Positions 47,777 through 58,976 are shown, numbered from the stretch's first letter. The stretch is 64,000 nt of DNA from Archivesica marissinica (GCA_014843695.1 CM026403.1:43927516-43991515), one strand, 5' to 3'. Numbers and translations are program-made. Notes: generated from the sequence alone by a model not told the origin.

Positions 47777-48721
47777 TGGACAGAAATTGTTTTTATGTAG
47801 AGGCCTTATTTGTAAGACTACACGGATGACCACACATACGGTTTCGTACGCACCAGCTTTATCGGCACCATCCCTGATATCGGCCGTCACCTGTTTTCGG
47901 CCTTTGTTTATTCACGTCATTTTTGTTTATATCTGGGATACGAATGACGTCATTGTTAGCAAAACATATGCGTTGGTACTTATGGAGTTCACATATGAGT
48001 TATCAAAGAGCAAACTGCGCGTAAAGCAGATACGTTGTCACATTTTATTTGAAAGTATGCAAATGTTGATGTTTTCATTAATCCCATTTATGTGTAGCCT
48101 AAATATCCCTTAAACAGAGGTACATATAAAGAAATATGTGCTTGGTTTTGTAAAATGAGAAATATCATCGGCTGCTCAGGAAGGTCACATGATAGTTATG
48201 CGACAATGTCATAATAAGCATTTTACCTGTCAATTCAAATATAGTGATCCTCTTTTAGCTTTTTAACATTGTTTCTTCAAAAATACTATTGTCCAAGATA
48301 TTTACTATTTTATGTTAATTCAGTTTCATCCATTTTTTTCAAATCCAACCTTGTGTCTATATTAACATAGTGTGCACTGACAAATGCATATCATGTTGTT
48401 AGAGACATGGGTTTGCCAGTAAACTCGGCAGCCGGACAGTATGGTGTGCCATTCTCCATATTAAATGACATTTCTCTCCATGTCCTCATATTGAAGAGTA
48501 AACATAATTTGTTGGGTGTTAAATTCCTCCGTTTCGAGTAACACTTATTTATGCCCAATGTTAGTTAGCCTTTTGGAACTTAACTGTAATCAACATTTCT
48601 GATATATGAATGTTCAAGGTCGGCCTAATAGGTACTTTATTCCACGCCATGTTAAAATCACAAGCGAGTGAATGTGTATTTTATTTTGAGCATTTCTTAT
48701 GCAATCTCAATTTAGACAATT
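47777..48721. other. Non-coding DNA
   Basis: A 108-codon frame at 47787-48113 has no recognisable domain. Nothing else is seen. Confidence 0.4.
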
Positions 48722-49337
48722 GCATTAAAGCAGCATTACATCGTATGAAATAAAAGATATTTGAAAAATTCAATTTTTGCATATGGGTAGCAATGCTGCT
48801 ACACATTCTAACATTATACTTTGTATGCTTATGTTCATTTGGTAAACAGTGTATTTTGGCGATAAAACAAACTCGAAACCGAAAGTAGGACTTTCCGAGT
48901 CGATCGGTCGCGCACTTGTTTACAACCGGAACGCATCGTCCGCACTTGTTTGCATTCGGAATGCATCGTCCCCATTTGTCTGACGTTGTCTTTTTCAATC
49001 AAATTACTTGATATGTTGATTCATCCCTCTGTTAGCTAAGTCTTTTAGGGACATTTCTACATCCCCGCGAGGAGTTCGACATTAGAGGAAGATAGATAGA
49101 TAGTCTTTCATGTTCAAAATATATACGTTGTTTTCTACATCCTCTGTTGATTCACGAATGCGTGCTGTGCGTGTTTACATTTCGTGTGTTGATAAACAAA
49201 TTCGCGTATACGACGGTTTAAATTTATTGGAATTTTATCGTTTCTGAGCGACTATTTCGATTTTTATAAACACACACATATTAGTATTTATATTTTACCC
49301 AAAACATCCTTTATTACGATGTAATGCTGCTTTAAAT
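48722..49337. mobile_element. Small MITE, copy Y
   Basis: ATTAAAGCAGCATTACATCG at the left and CGATGTAATGCTGCTTTAAA at the right are near-perfect inverted repeats of about 20 bp. The interior has no coding capacity. Related to copy X at 43715-44226. Confidence 0.6.
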
Positions 49338-49726
49338 GCAGAAATGATCATTTTACCTAGTAATAGTATTCCACTTGCCGTAAAAGAAGCTGACTAGAAG
49401 ACATTCACCGATAAGCCTTAGACGGCCGATTACCGGTACGCCAATGGTAATATAAGTTCTTAAAGCAATCCTAATCAAGCAGAACAAGCGCAATCGTTGT
49501 AAAATAAATCGTGTTTATATACTAACAATAAAATAAACATTACTCAATAAGTGTCGGTTCCTATGGTAGGAATGCGTATGTTTTGTAAATTTAACTTGTA
49601 CATGCTTAGGGCAGCAAGCAGGTTCATGCTTAGGGCAGCAAGCAGGTTCATGCTTAGGGCAGCAAGCAGGTTCGTTTTAAGGAAATATCCATGATGTATT
49701 TGACCGGGTGTTTAATGTACTTTCAG
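49338..49726. repeat. Intron end; 24-bp tandem x3 at 49606-49677
   Basis: The unit TGCTTAGGGCAGCAAGCAGG plus TTCA is repeated three times, identically, ending 50 bp before a Rab exon. The polypyrimidine tract and acceptor TACTTTCAG of that exon are intact. Confidence 0.8.
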
Positions 49727-49813
49727 ATGGCAACTGATCATGAGATCCAGTTCATGGAAGTCAGCGCAAAAACAGGTGACAATGTTGGACTGTTATTCGA
49801 CACAATGATGAAC
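49727..49813 (+). CDS. Rab-family small GTPase, exon with G5 motif
   Basis: The exon encodes MATDHEIQFMEVSAKTGDNV followed by GLLFDTMMN, phase 0 at both ends. The acceptor is GTACTTTCAG and the donor GTAAGT. SAK is the G5 motif contacting the guanine base; the following helix (GDNVGLLFDTMM) is the Rab alpha-5 region. It joins directly to the 9741-9818 exon: ...SRERGEQ then MATDHEIQF aligns without a gap to Rab proteins. The remaining C-terminal hypervariable exon(s) with prenylated cysteines could not be identified downstream in the window. Confidence 0.85.
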
Positions 49814-50409
49814 GTAAGTATTAATACATGTTTGACAACAGTAATCTTGTACAGACTTTCCACATCTAGAACAGAACATATTAAAACCAGAATAGTATCA
49901 ATGGAAGCATATTTGAGCAGGTTTCATTAACGAACAGTGCAAGCGCTATATTTTGAGATCAAAATTATGCTAAATTTAGGCAATAAATACACAGCGCTAG
50001 CCACGCTGTTTTAGCTGATGTATCCGTTTGGAACTGATGCACGTATAATTGTTGAATATATTATTTTGACTTAGTAACATCAATAACTAACAATATTACA
50101 ACTCACAAGAAACTTTTTCATTTCGGTGGAAAAAATTCTCCCACAAGTTGTCTGTTTATATTCGTCTACTGAACCAGTCAGGTGACAGTTTCATTAGGCT
50201 ACCGTACCGCAAATCGGAATGTTATTGAACCATGCGCGTCACCTCTGTCTGTGAAAATAGGTTTTGCATATTTTAAATACGGATGTAAATAGAAACAATA
50301 CGCCGAGCATAGGTTCCACGACTCTATAATTCCCATATATTGGCATTAATGAGCTGTCGATTGTAGTTTTTACCTTAGCGGTTGGTTACATCTAAAATGA
50401 AGGATAGTG
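49814..50409. other. Intronic non-coding DNA
   Basis: Nothing recognisable. Confidence 0.4.
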
Positions 50410-50703
50410 TGTGTGTTTTACGTTTATTTATCGTCGCTACCGGTTGCCCATATGAGCGACGCCTCCTGAAGAGATTAGTCATTTTAGATATTGGAGGATA
50501 ATGCAATGACACAGACAGAGACCCATTCCAGAGTCTCCTCTGGTTCTTTTACGTGCACGGTGTAAAGAACCGACACGAGACCTCGGTTTACCGTCCCATC
50601 TGAAAGACTGTTAATTTTATTAGGGTCAGATGGCGGATCGAACCTGCGATCCCTGGATTACCAGTCCAGCGTGTTACCACTGGACAACATATCCGTCTGT
50701 GCA
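50410..50703 (-). mobile_element. SINE family A copy, nearly full-length
   Basis: Same body and head as at 10652. The anticodon arm is CTGGATTACCAGTCCAG on the plus strand, and the B box GGATCGAACCTGC. GGATAG occurs at both borders, a possible remnant of a target duplication. Confidence 0.85.
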
Positions 50704-50769
50704 TTGCAGGATAGCATGTACATGTACTACCACTTCGGACATGTCTATGTCTGTTTAACGTCATTGAAT

Positions 50770-51030
50770 TGAATGCTTTCACACCTTAATCGGGGTATTA
50801 ACGGAATGTCGTCCGACTTATAAGTCGTATTTGTTGTCGTAATTGTTGTCGTAATTGTTGAGTGATGCTTTCACACCGTAATCAGGGTTGTAAAGGAACG
50901 TCGTCCGACTTGTATGTCGTATTTGTTGTCGTAATTGTTGAGTGATGGTTTCACACCTTAATCAGGGTTGTAAAGGAACGTCGTCCGACTTGTAGATCGT
51001 ATTTGTTGTCGTAATTGTTGAGTGATATCA
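50770..51030 (+). repeat. ~80-bp tandem repeat, three units
   Basis: TTTCACACCTTAATCAGGGT, then GTAAAGGAACGTCGTCCGAC and TCGTATTTGTTGTCGTAATT, repeats three times, and TTGTTGTCGTAA is also duplicated within the first unit. Confidence 0.85.
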
Positions 51031-51229
51031 CACACTATGTTCCACGACGAATCCAATACATTGATATATGGTATTATATTATCGTTAAATAAAGTCTTTA
51101 TTATTAGTAGTAGTATTTGCTATGATGTGGAGCAATGTCAGTATTTCACACAGGTTGGGGCTTATCAACATCATATCAACATTTTATCGAGGATAAAATC
51201 AAATTAAATTCATATCTCATCACTATACA

Positions 51230-51365
51230 TACCGGGTTCGATCCTCGATTCTCCGGGTACTCCGGTTTCCTCCCACATGAATAACCACACGCTTTCATCC
51301 GAGCCAAATAGAGTGATTAATATAAGTTGTTAAAACTTGATTCGCAATCGTTGTAAAATAAATAA
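51230..51365 (+). mobile_element. SINE family C, 5'-truncated copy
   Basis: It starts at the B box (CCGGGTTCGATCCTCGATT), lacks part of the body, then CGGTTTCCTCCCACATGAAT and the tail GAGTGATTAATATAAG then AATCGTTGTAAAATAAATAA. Confidence 0.7.
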
Positions 51366-52529
51366 AGTGTAAAAAAGCAACAACTTTACATCATTTTAAT
51401 GGATAATATGGATACATGCGTATGTTGTGTCAGAAACATATCATTGTGCAACACTATGCTGCATTATGTGTGTGTTTCCATCAATACACATTTCCCAAAT
51501 TAGCGACGCCTCTTGAATGTTTCTGTAACGTTTGGCAGGATAGTGCAATTATATAGACTACGTCAGTTCCAGGGCCACACAATTCATGGTTAATTGACTA
51601 TATTATTTTATACTACATTTAATTAGAGTCGTGGACTCATGCTATCGAGGTTTCTCATTAAGTCGAGAAAATGCAGAAAAACAAATATAACCACTTGAAA
51701 TAAAACACGCACAAAATACAGCGTTTTACGAGTGACTAATATCTTTTTTTCCCAGCAATTTTCAACAATACTCAAGCGGTTGAAATTGTACACTAAATAC
51801 TGTGCAATTCAGTTTGTATACAATATACTTAACCCGACGCGATATAGCCTGAACTGTGTTGATGCGCCGTTAAACCAAATACTCACTCAGTTTGTTATGG
51901 GAAGTAAATACAATCAATTAAACCCCAATTAAATCATGTATTGTAATTGACTAAGTGAGCATTAGTTACTTAATTGATGAATGGTTGTACTTGTATCATT
52001 ACAGTTGTGTTTGTCGTTTTTGCGTGTTTCTTAGTGTTGTATAATTTATACTGCTATTAAACATTGTTTATGCAAATACACTTTATTTATGTTATGTTAA
52101 ACATTGTTTATAATACATGTTTTATTGTATATGCAGGTTTGTTACTAGTCCAATTTATAGGACTAGTTTGTTACCCTCTTTAGCTGTTTAGCTATGTCAA
52201 AAGTATCAGTTAATTGATTAGTGGTTGTCAAAATCAAAACGATCGAAACTATTCAATTACCATTAGCAGAAGAATATTGAACTGTCTTATATTGAATGAA
52301 CTTTCGCCGAACTGGAAATGGCTGATAGTCATGAGAGAGCGTATTTGTTCTGCTTTTGTTTATTGCAGGTTAAAATAGAAGGTTTTCTTATTAATTAAGA
52401 ATTTTAACACAGAACAATTATACGATTTTATTTGTATTGCCGATCGTTGTTTTTTGGCGCTAGATGCCCGATAATATTCATTCAAAATAATTCATCAGGT
52501 TATACAACATAGTTTACACTCGATTGCTA
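51366..52529. other. Non-coding DNA
   Basis: AT-rich with no recognisable gene or element. A candidate acceptor TTTATTGCAG at about 52370 is followed by nine codons and a stop in phase 0, which could be a terminal exon but has no supporting similarity. Confidence 0.35.
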
Positions 52530-52705
52530 AACAAGTTCTCACAATATTAGTTTAATCGCTCTCAAGACCCTATTCCTGATGGAGAAGGGGCAATGTATAA
52601 TGTGTGTGCCTTGCCTAAGGGCACTATCGTTATCGGCTACAGCTGAGCGCGATCTCCGGGATTTCACACCTGAAGTGAATGCTCTACCACGGCACTATAA
52701 CGACT
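52530..52705 (-). mobile_element. tRNA-derived SINE, family D
   Basis: The minus strand starts GTCGTTATAGTGCCGTGGTA then GAGCATTCACTTCAGGTGTG and AAATCCCGGAGATCG (tRNA-like head). The tail is CTTGAGAGCGATTAAAC then GTGAGAACTTGTTTAGCAAT. It shares body and tail with 54372-54595. Confidence 0.65.
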
Positions 52706-53029
52706 TCCACAATGGATTCAACCGTACACAATGCGAGCACAGGTCTTGAAGCGAGTCACTTAATTATTTCTAGATACGATTATGAATGTCACTACCTAGG
52801 TGACTAAGAGTCTGCTTCCATGTATCTGGTGTTATTTAGTGCCCTACCATAATTCCGATACATCTGAATATTTATTTACAAATTTACCGTAATTATTATT
52901 ATTATGTACATGAAAACTAAAAATAGTACCTATTGTGGTTGGCGATCTACCAGTTGCTACGGATGTCCTCCTCGAGAGTCCAAATGTTATTTATCACACA
53001 CGTAACTACAGATACCGCACCCACATATC
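52706..53029. other. Non-coding DNA
   Basis: Nothing recognisable. Confidence 0.4.
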
Positions 53030-53560
53030 GCTACAAATACCATACGATTATATAACTCGCGCACATAGGCTTACACACATAGTTCACTCATACATACTAA
53101 CATGAATAGGGCTACAAATACCATACGATTATATAACTCGCGCACATAGGCTTACACACATAGTTCACTCATACATACTAACATGAATAGGGCTACAAAT
53201 ACCATACGATTATATAACTCGCGCACATAGGCTTACACACATAGTTCACTCATACATACTAACATGAATAGGGCTACAAATACCATACGATTATATAACT
53301 CACGCACATAGGCTTACACACATAGTTCACTCATACATACTAACATGAATAGGGCTACAAATACCATACGATTATATAACTCGCGCACATAGGCTTACAC
53401 ACATAGTTCACTCATACATACTAACATGAATAGGGCTACAAATACCATACGATTATATAACTCACGCACATAGGCTTACTCACATAGTTCACTCATACAT
53501 ACTAACATGAATAGGGCTACAAATACCATTCCCGCACATAGTTCACTCATACATACATAC
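53030..53560. repeat. 81-bp satellite, about 6.5 units
   Basis: GCTACAAATACCATACGATT starts at 53030, 53111, 53192, 53273, 53354, 53435 and 53516, an exact 81-bp period. Units differ only at one or two positions (CGCGCAC versus CACGCAC). Near-identity implies very recent expansion or continuing homogenisation. Confidence 0.95.
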
Positions 53561-53599
53561 ACTCGTACACACACATGCTCGTACGCACTCACAACTTTA

Positions 53600-53838
53600 T
53601 TTATTTTTACAACGATTGAGAAGCAAGTTTTAGCAACTTATATTAATCACTCTCGTTGGCGATACTAGCGTAAATGTGGTTATTCGAGTGGGAGGAAACC
53701 GGAATACCCGGAGAAAACTCACCTATCCAATCTGGCGACTATCCATACCATCTCACATACTTCCCGGTCCGAGGATCAAACCCGGGTTGCATTGGTGAGA
53801 AGCGAGTGCGCTAACCACCGCGCTAATCGGACAGCCAT
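53600..53838 (-). mobile_element. SINE family C copy
   Basis: Contains ATCACTCTCGTTGGCG, GGGAGGAAACCGGAATACCC, CCGAGGATCAAACCCGGGTT and AACCACCGCGCTAATCGGAC. The head is complete. Confidence 0.85.
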
Positions 53839-54371
53839 AGAGCTACATATACCATTCCAGCACTTGATCATCTCTAGGTTACCTCACACACAAAGAGCAA
53901 CACAATATCACAGAGGCTATTATAACACACAAGTTGCAGTATCACGCAGGTATAGTACCACATATGTTATACATTTACACAGGTTATATCGTATCCAGAT
54001 ATAGATTCAAACTGCATATATCCATTTCTCCGACATGACCCTTACATATGAAGACTTCTACTGTCAATCTGAAAATATATGTCAAATACACGTCCTGGCT
54101 AGATTGCATGTATATATACATGTCCTGAGGTAGTGGGTTCTCTACATAATGGTGTGGACTAAATACGATAAAATATCCCCCTTTGGATTGTGGTTGTCCA
54201 CAGCGATGTACAATGTACACAATGTTCGTCCTAAAAATACTCTCTGAAACACACATAATATTATATAAAACAGTAACCAATAATATTCTAATCCTGGAAT
54301 AATCCCGAAAGACATAAACATATTGAACAATATATGTGACCATTCGAATTGCTGACAGATTGTCCTCTTAC
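53839..54371. other. Non-coding DNA
   Basis: Open frames of 60-120 codons on the minus strand show no recognisable domain. Confidence 0.4.
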
Positions 54372-54595
54372 TTGGAAGGCGTGATAGTGCAGTGATAGCG
54401 AGTTCACTTATGGTGCCAAATCTCTGAAGCCGTTACGATTATGCCCTTAGGCAATGCATTTAAATTCCGCAGTGGCTCTTCTCTCCCTCATGGTGATGGA
54501 TTCTACCAGGAATGAGGTCTCAAGAGTGTCTAATATAATTTGTAAGAACTTGTTTCGCAACTGAGCTAAAATAAATTTGTATAAACTAAACTAAA
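54372..54595 (+). mobile_element. SINE family D copy
   Basis: The head GGCGTGATAGTGCAGTGATA, GCGAGTTCACTTATGG; middle TATGCCCTTAGGCAATGC; tail AATGAGGTCTCAAGAGTGTC then TTTGTAAGAACTTGTTTCGC. It matches 52530-52705 inverted. Confidence 0.65.
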
Positions 54596-54668
54596 TTAGC
54601 ATATGCAATGTATAACAAATGGGTCCAGTATAAGTTGCAGAACTGTATCAACCTTCCATAGCGACGTA

Positions 54669-54805
54669 TTAATTATCGACACATAAAATATGTATCGACA
54701 CATTAAATGGGTATCGTCATATTAAATAGACAGCTACAGATTAAATAGATATCGATAAATTAAATATGTATCGACAAATTAAATAGGTATTGACATATTA
54801 ACTAT
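54669..54805. repeat. ~24-bp degenerate tandem repeat
   Basis: TATCGACACATTAAATAGG-type units (ATCGACA, ATTAAATAG) recur about six times with substitutions. Confidence 0.7.
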
Positions 54806-54811
54806 ATTAAG

Positions 54812-55060
54812 GGCCTACGTGACCGAGTTAAGTTCTTTGACTTCAAATAATTTGCCCTTCGCCATTGTAGGTTCGAATCCCACTGTGGTGTCGAATTATT
54901 TTAAATTACAAGTGAGGAAGTTATTGAGTTGGCTTTTGGAAAGTCTATGATTGAATGTGCCCGTCGGTGTCTGAAATACTGCTCGGAGGTGGTTTCTCCA
55001 ACAATGATGAATACATAGTTGTAGTGCAACGTTAAAGCACCATAACAAACAAACACATTA
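54812..55060 (+). mobile_element. SINE family E copy
   Basis: The head GGCCTACGTGACCGAGTTAA, TGACTTCAAATAATTTGCCC, GGTTCGAATCCCACTG (B box). The tail is AACGTTAAAGCACCATAACA then AACAAACAC. It pairs with 19175-19400. Confidence 0.65.
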
Positions 55061-56454
55061 ATATGCATTACCACTATACGCCCACCATTTACTGTACTCT
55101 CCACTAGGTGACTATATCCATGCATACGTACATGTAATACACGTGTAAAAGATAAGAATGCATGTTCATTTAATAGTCATGCTATTACTTAGTAGTTTAA
55201 TATTAGAAGTATTAGAAATAGACAAAATAATGCTACCATCTTGGATTTTACCAACAAATGCTTTACTTATTTACTGCCAACTATAGAATGCCAAACACAA
55301 GACAAGTTCATGTGGATTGTCTTTGCAAAACACATGCAATACTGAACAAACCATTTAAAACATATTGCCATTTAAAATACAAAACAATGTCCACTATCTT
55401 CATTCTGGGAACGCAATATGAGTTCTGCCAACAGCGTGACCATAATTGTGTACAGTAAATTAACAAAAGACAAGTATTCTAGATATAGTCTGAGAGTAGA
55501 CTCCTATTTTTGCAAATTGCAACCAAAGGGAAATCACTCACGATAGCTGAAATAGTCTCCCCCAATAAATCACACTGTTATGGATGCACACACACCGCTC
55601 AAGTGTGTCCTTCTTCGTTCTATACCTGGTAAATGGAAACAATTTCACAGTCAAGCTCTCAGTTCAAAACAAGATTCAACTTATAACACATGCAGTTCCA
55701 TGGTTTCTGCTTGAAACTATGTCAAATTAAGTCATGGCATTACCATGAAAGCTATCTCCATGTGACACTTGTTTACAAACACCAGTCATACATGAAATCT
55801 TAGCTGTCAAATAGGGCTGTTTACTCATCCATGCGCTGGACCAAGTAGTACTAAAATAAAATTCACACAAAATCTCCTTAAGATGAACACAACTCTCACA
55901 GATGCACCACAACCACAATAAAACATCATCAAAGTCACTGACGCTTGGGGTCTGGACAAATGTTTGCGGGTTCAAAACCAAAAAACTAAGAAACATTTTT
56001 TGTTTTTAAGAACACTATGATACACGATATCAAGGCTATATACTGAAAGATAACCAGGTCGCAAATATAAACAAACGGTGCGCTACACATTTAACGGCCG
56101 TAATATGCCATTATATAAACTTACTTGTAAATCCACTATTTGAGTTCTCCGAAGCAATCATTTGTCTATCAAACGATGGTCATCTGGACGTCTACCTTCG
56201 CCTGTTTACATTCACAATTTTAAAAAATAAAAAATATTCCTGCGATTCTACATCTTGACCATCCTACTATATAATAATGCTCTAACGACTACATATATAA
56301 AACATTATCAAAGTATGATCTGCTTGTTTGCAATGACTACTTTCTATGCTACAACCACCCGCAACCAATTCTTTCAGAGGGATTGCACATTTCACACAGA
56401 CTATTATTGCAATAGCACTGCAGTACGTACACCACTGCCAGCACATCATTGCGC
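55061..56454. other. Non-coding DNA
   Basis: No convincing gene. An 89-codon minus frame at 55727-55996 has no recognised domain. Confidence 0.4.
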
Positions 56455-57105
56455 GTAAGCTATAAACCACAGCCTGTAAACCACAGCCACGAACTGTAAA
56501 GCACATCCCATAATATGTAAACCACAAGACAAGCTATAAAGCACAGACCGTATATAACATCCTGCTAATCTGTAAATGACAGCCTATCTGTATAATATGG
56601 CCCGTACATAAACTGTGCGCGACATTCCATAAACTGTAAATTACAGCCAGTAAACTGTGAACCACAACCTGTAAACTGTAAACCACAAGCCGTAAACGGT
56701 AAGGTATAGTGTGTAGGCTGTAACTCAGGGCATGTAAACTGTAAATCATAGCCTGTAAACCAGAGCCACATGTAAACTTGTAGACCACAAGCCGTAAACT
56801 GTAAATAGCATCGCATAAGCTGTAAACCACATCCCATAAACTGTAAAGCACAGCACATACAATGTAACCTGTAAAACACAGCATCAAATGTAAAGCACAG
56901 CCCATGAAATGTAAAGCACTGTCCTTAAACTATAAACGCAACCCGTAAACTGTAAAGCACAGCACATACAATGTAACCTGTAAAACACAGCATCAAATGT
57001 AAAGCACAGCCCGTAAAATGTTAAGCACTGTCCTTAAACTGTAAACACAACCCGTAAACTGTAAAGCATAGCCCATAGTATGTAAACCACAGCCCGTACA
57101 TTATT
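56455..57105. repeat. Degenerate 15-bp minisatellite (CTGTAAACCACAGCC)
   Basis: About 40 diverged units of CTGTAAACCACAGCC. A higher-order duplication of about 105 bp (from AGCACAGCACATACAATGTA) is seen at 56846-56950 and 56956-57064. More units lie at 57513-57620 after an interrupting SINE pair, so the array was probably continuous before. Long minus frames (56534-56905) come from the repeat. Confidence 0.85.
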
Positions 57106-57129
57106 TGATCTCGATTGGTTTAATCTTTA

Positions 57130-57515
57130 TCTGTTTTAACAACTTATTATATTAATCACTCTTGTTGGCGTGGCTGAAAGCGTGAATGTGGTCATTCGTG
57201 TGGGACGAAACCGGAGTACCAGGAGAAAACCCACCTGTCCGCTATTGCGACAACCGTGTCATCTCACATACTTCTCGGATCGAATCTGGGTGGCATTGGT
57301 GAGAAGCCAGTGTAGTAACCATTGCGCTAATCGGACAGCAATTGCGAAACAAGTTCTAACAGCATTAGCAAAATCGCTCTCGAGACCTCATTCTTGATAG
57401 AATACACCGAGAGAGAAAATATGCAATGTGGAATTTAAGTGTATTACTTAAGGGCACAACTAGGCGCGAATGTTGGGCCTTTCATATCTGAATAGATAGA
57501 TGGTCTGTACACTGC
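57130..57515 (-). mobile_element. SINE family C copy next to family D tail
   Basis: 57130-57342 is family C (ATCACTCTTGTTGGCG, AACCGGAGTACCAGGAGAAA, TAACCATTGCGCTAATCGGA). Directly after it, 57343-57515 carries the family D tail in the same orientation (TTGCGAAACAAGTTCTAACA, CGCTCTCGAGACCTCATTC). Together they interrupt the 15-bp minisatellite. Confidence 0.7.
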
Positions 57516-58054
57516 ATGTTAACCACATCCCAACGGCTGTAAACCACAACACATAAGCTTTAAAGCACTGCCCGTATGCTGTAAACTACAGCCCATAAGC
57601 GGTAAACCACAGTCAGTTAGCAATACATCACGGCTAATTATGGTTATTGTGAATGTGCGTCCACTGGGTCTCGTTTTCATCATGTCAGTCTAGAATATGG
57701 GTAGGTTTTGTCCCCATCAGAATAAAGGATAGAGATAGGATTTTCATTATGTATAGGATATAAGCGGAAAATGATCCAATATGTAAAATATTGGACTGTG
57801 AGACGCTTAGTGCCGAATACAATATCAATGTTTTACATATTGGGTCCGTTTGAGGCTTATACCTTACTTATAGCACACCTTTATAACATGATCCTACTAA
57901 TTCAAATTGTTAAGTTCGTACATGTACGTATATGCTTTGATATAACTCTGGCCTTTTGACAGCAGTCCAATATTAATAAAAATGGACTGCAAGTACAACG
58001 GTATGACGTCACGACAGAGTTTTAAGTCAGTATATATTGTAGACATTAGTAGTT
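57516..58054. other. Non-coding; minisatellite remnant, then plain DNA
   Basis: 57513-57620 continues the 15-bp repeat. A short inverted pair (CCAATATGTAAAA at 57775 and TTTTACATATTGG at about 57830) and GCAGTCCA...TGGACTGC near 57961 are small hairpins. No gene. Confidence 0.5.
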
Positions 58055-58127
58055 TAGTGTGGCGCTATGGTACAGTGCTAGGCTGCAGGTTTTGGGTTGA
58101 TATGGTCCAGTCCATAGCGCCACACTA
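58055..58127. repeat. 16-bp perfect inverted repeat beside the virus-like element
   Basis: TAGTGTGGCGCTATGG (58055-58070) and CCATAGCGCCACACTA (58112-58127) enclose 41 bp. Further partial pairing extends outward. The interior has an A-box-like GTACAGTGCTAGGC, so it may be a degenerate tRNA-like hairpin. It sits about 10 bp from where element-specific sequence starts. Confidence 0.7.
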
Positions 58128-58256
58128 GTGACTACTAAAATAATATAACACGTAATAATTTTTCAATATATTTTATTTACTAAAAAATAACTAACTTAAC
58201 TAATAACTAAAACAGTAACATGTTTATCATAAGTATTTGATCAAAAGTGTGTTTAA

Positions 58257-58373
58257 CTAATAACTAAAAACAGTAACATCTATTGTTGTTAAGTCAACAT
58301 CTGAACCTATTTTTCTGATTATTTCCCCATTTATCATTTCTATAAATACATCTGTTCTTATTCTCCAGTAATT
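58257..58373 (-). pseudogene. C-terminal fragment of an unrecognised element gene
   Basis: A short minus frame reads RTDVFIEMINGEIIRK followed by IGSDVDLTTIDVTVFSY and a TAG. It has a protein-like pattern of alternating hydrophobic residues, unlike the AT-rich noise around it. There is no start codon in a reasonable place and a stop lies just upstream, so it looks like the surviving 3' end of a gene. About 60 bp downstream a stretch (TAACTAATAACTAAAA) is duplicated. Confidence 0.4.
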
Positions 58374-58506
58374 TTAAATCTTGTTAAACCTCTACACAGT
58401 CACTGTACATGTATGCGCTATGACGTAATACAGTTCGTTGCCCATAGCAGCGAGTGATCATCCACTCTACATGTAGATTCATGTTATTTTACCCATGTTC
58501 ATTACC

Positions 58507-58572
58507 CTATGCTTTGTACAATAATTCATTTAACTTCAAATTCATTTCTTTTAATTGTTGTTGGATATTCAT
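58507..58572 (-). pseudogene. Truncated duplicate of the zinc-knuckle gene start
   Basis: The first 21 codons (MNIQQQLKEMNLKLNELLYKA) match the start of the 61616-61906 gene (MNIQQQLNEMRSNINELWYK) before a TAG where the intact copy has TATGG. The upstream leader (GATTGTCAAAGTAGTGAATA) is also shared. The zinc knuckles are not present. Upstream an (AAT)n run at 58603-58636 has expanded in the promoter. Confidence 0.75.
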
Positions 58573-58600
58573 GATTGTTAATGTATGATTGTCAAAGTAG

Positions 58601-58602
<2 letters not shown>

Positions 58603-58636
<34 letters not shown>
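58603..58636. repeat. (AAT)n microsatellite
   Basis: Eleven AAT units directly upstream of the truncated zinc-knuckle duplicate. The intact copy has only a single ATAAT at this place. Confidence 0.9.
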
Positions 58637-58637
<1 letters not shown>

Positions 58638-58730
58638 ATAGTATTGAGGATTTTTGACCTACTAGACAATATAGATTTATTATACAGGGGTAAATATTTT
58701 TATTACAAAATGTATGGTGTATAGGACTAG

Positions 58731-58756
58731 ATATTTGACAAAACATGAGAGATATT
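58731..58756 (-). promoter_or_regulatory. Conserved downstream element, copy 1
   Basis: Minus strand AATATCTCTCATGTTTTGTC followed by AAATAT. This is one of four copies. Here it is separated from the stem-loop at 58977 by an AT-rich expansion of about 190 bp instead of the usual 22-23 nt. Confidence 0.6.
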
Positions 58757-58935
58757 AATAAAAAAATAAAAAATTTATTAAAAATAAAATAAAATTTTTA
58801 ATAATAAAATTAATTTTTTAATAAAAATAAAAAATTTAATAAATAAAATAAAAAATTTAATAAAATAAATAAAAATTTAATAAAATAACAAAAAATTAAT
58901 AAATAAAATATTTTTTATAAAAAAAATTAATAAAA
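58757..58935. repeat. AT-only low-complexity tract
   Basis: About 180 bp composed almost entirely of AATAAAATAAAAAATTTAAT-type words. It sits between a stem-loop and its downstream element. Confidence 0.9.
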
Positions 58936-58976
58936 CGTAGTTGACAAATCTAAGAGACTTATTTCATTTTATTGTT

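Noticed and set aside
52370..52400. Last exon of the Rab gene
   Set aside because: An acceptor-like string followed by nine codons and a stop, but without cysteines for prenylation or any similarity.
56534..56905. A Leu/Tyr-rich minus frame as a membrane protein
   Set aside because: Translation of the degenerate CTGTAAACCACAGCC minisatellite.
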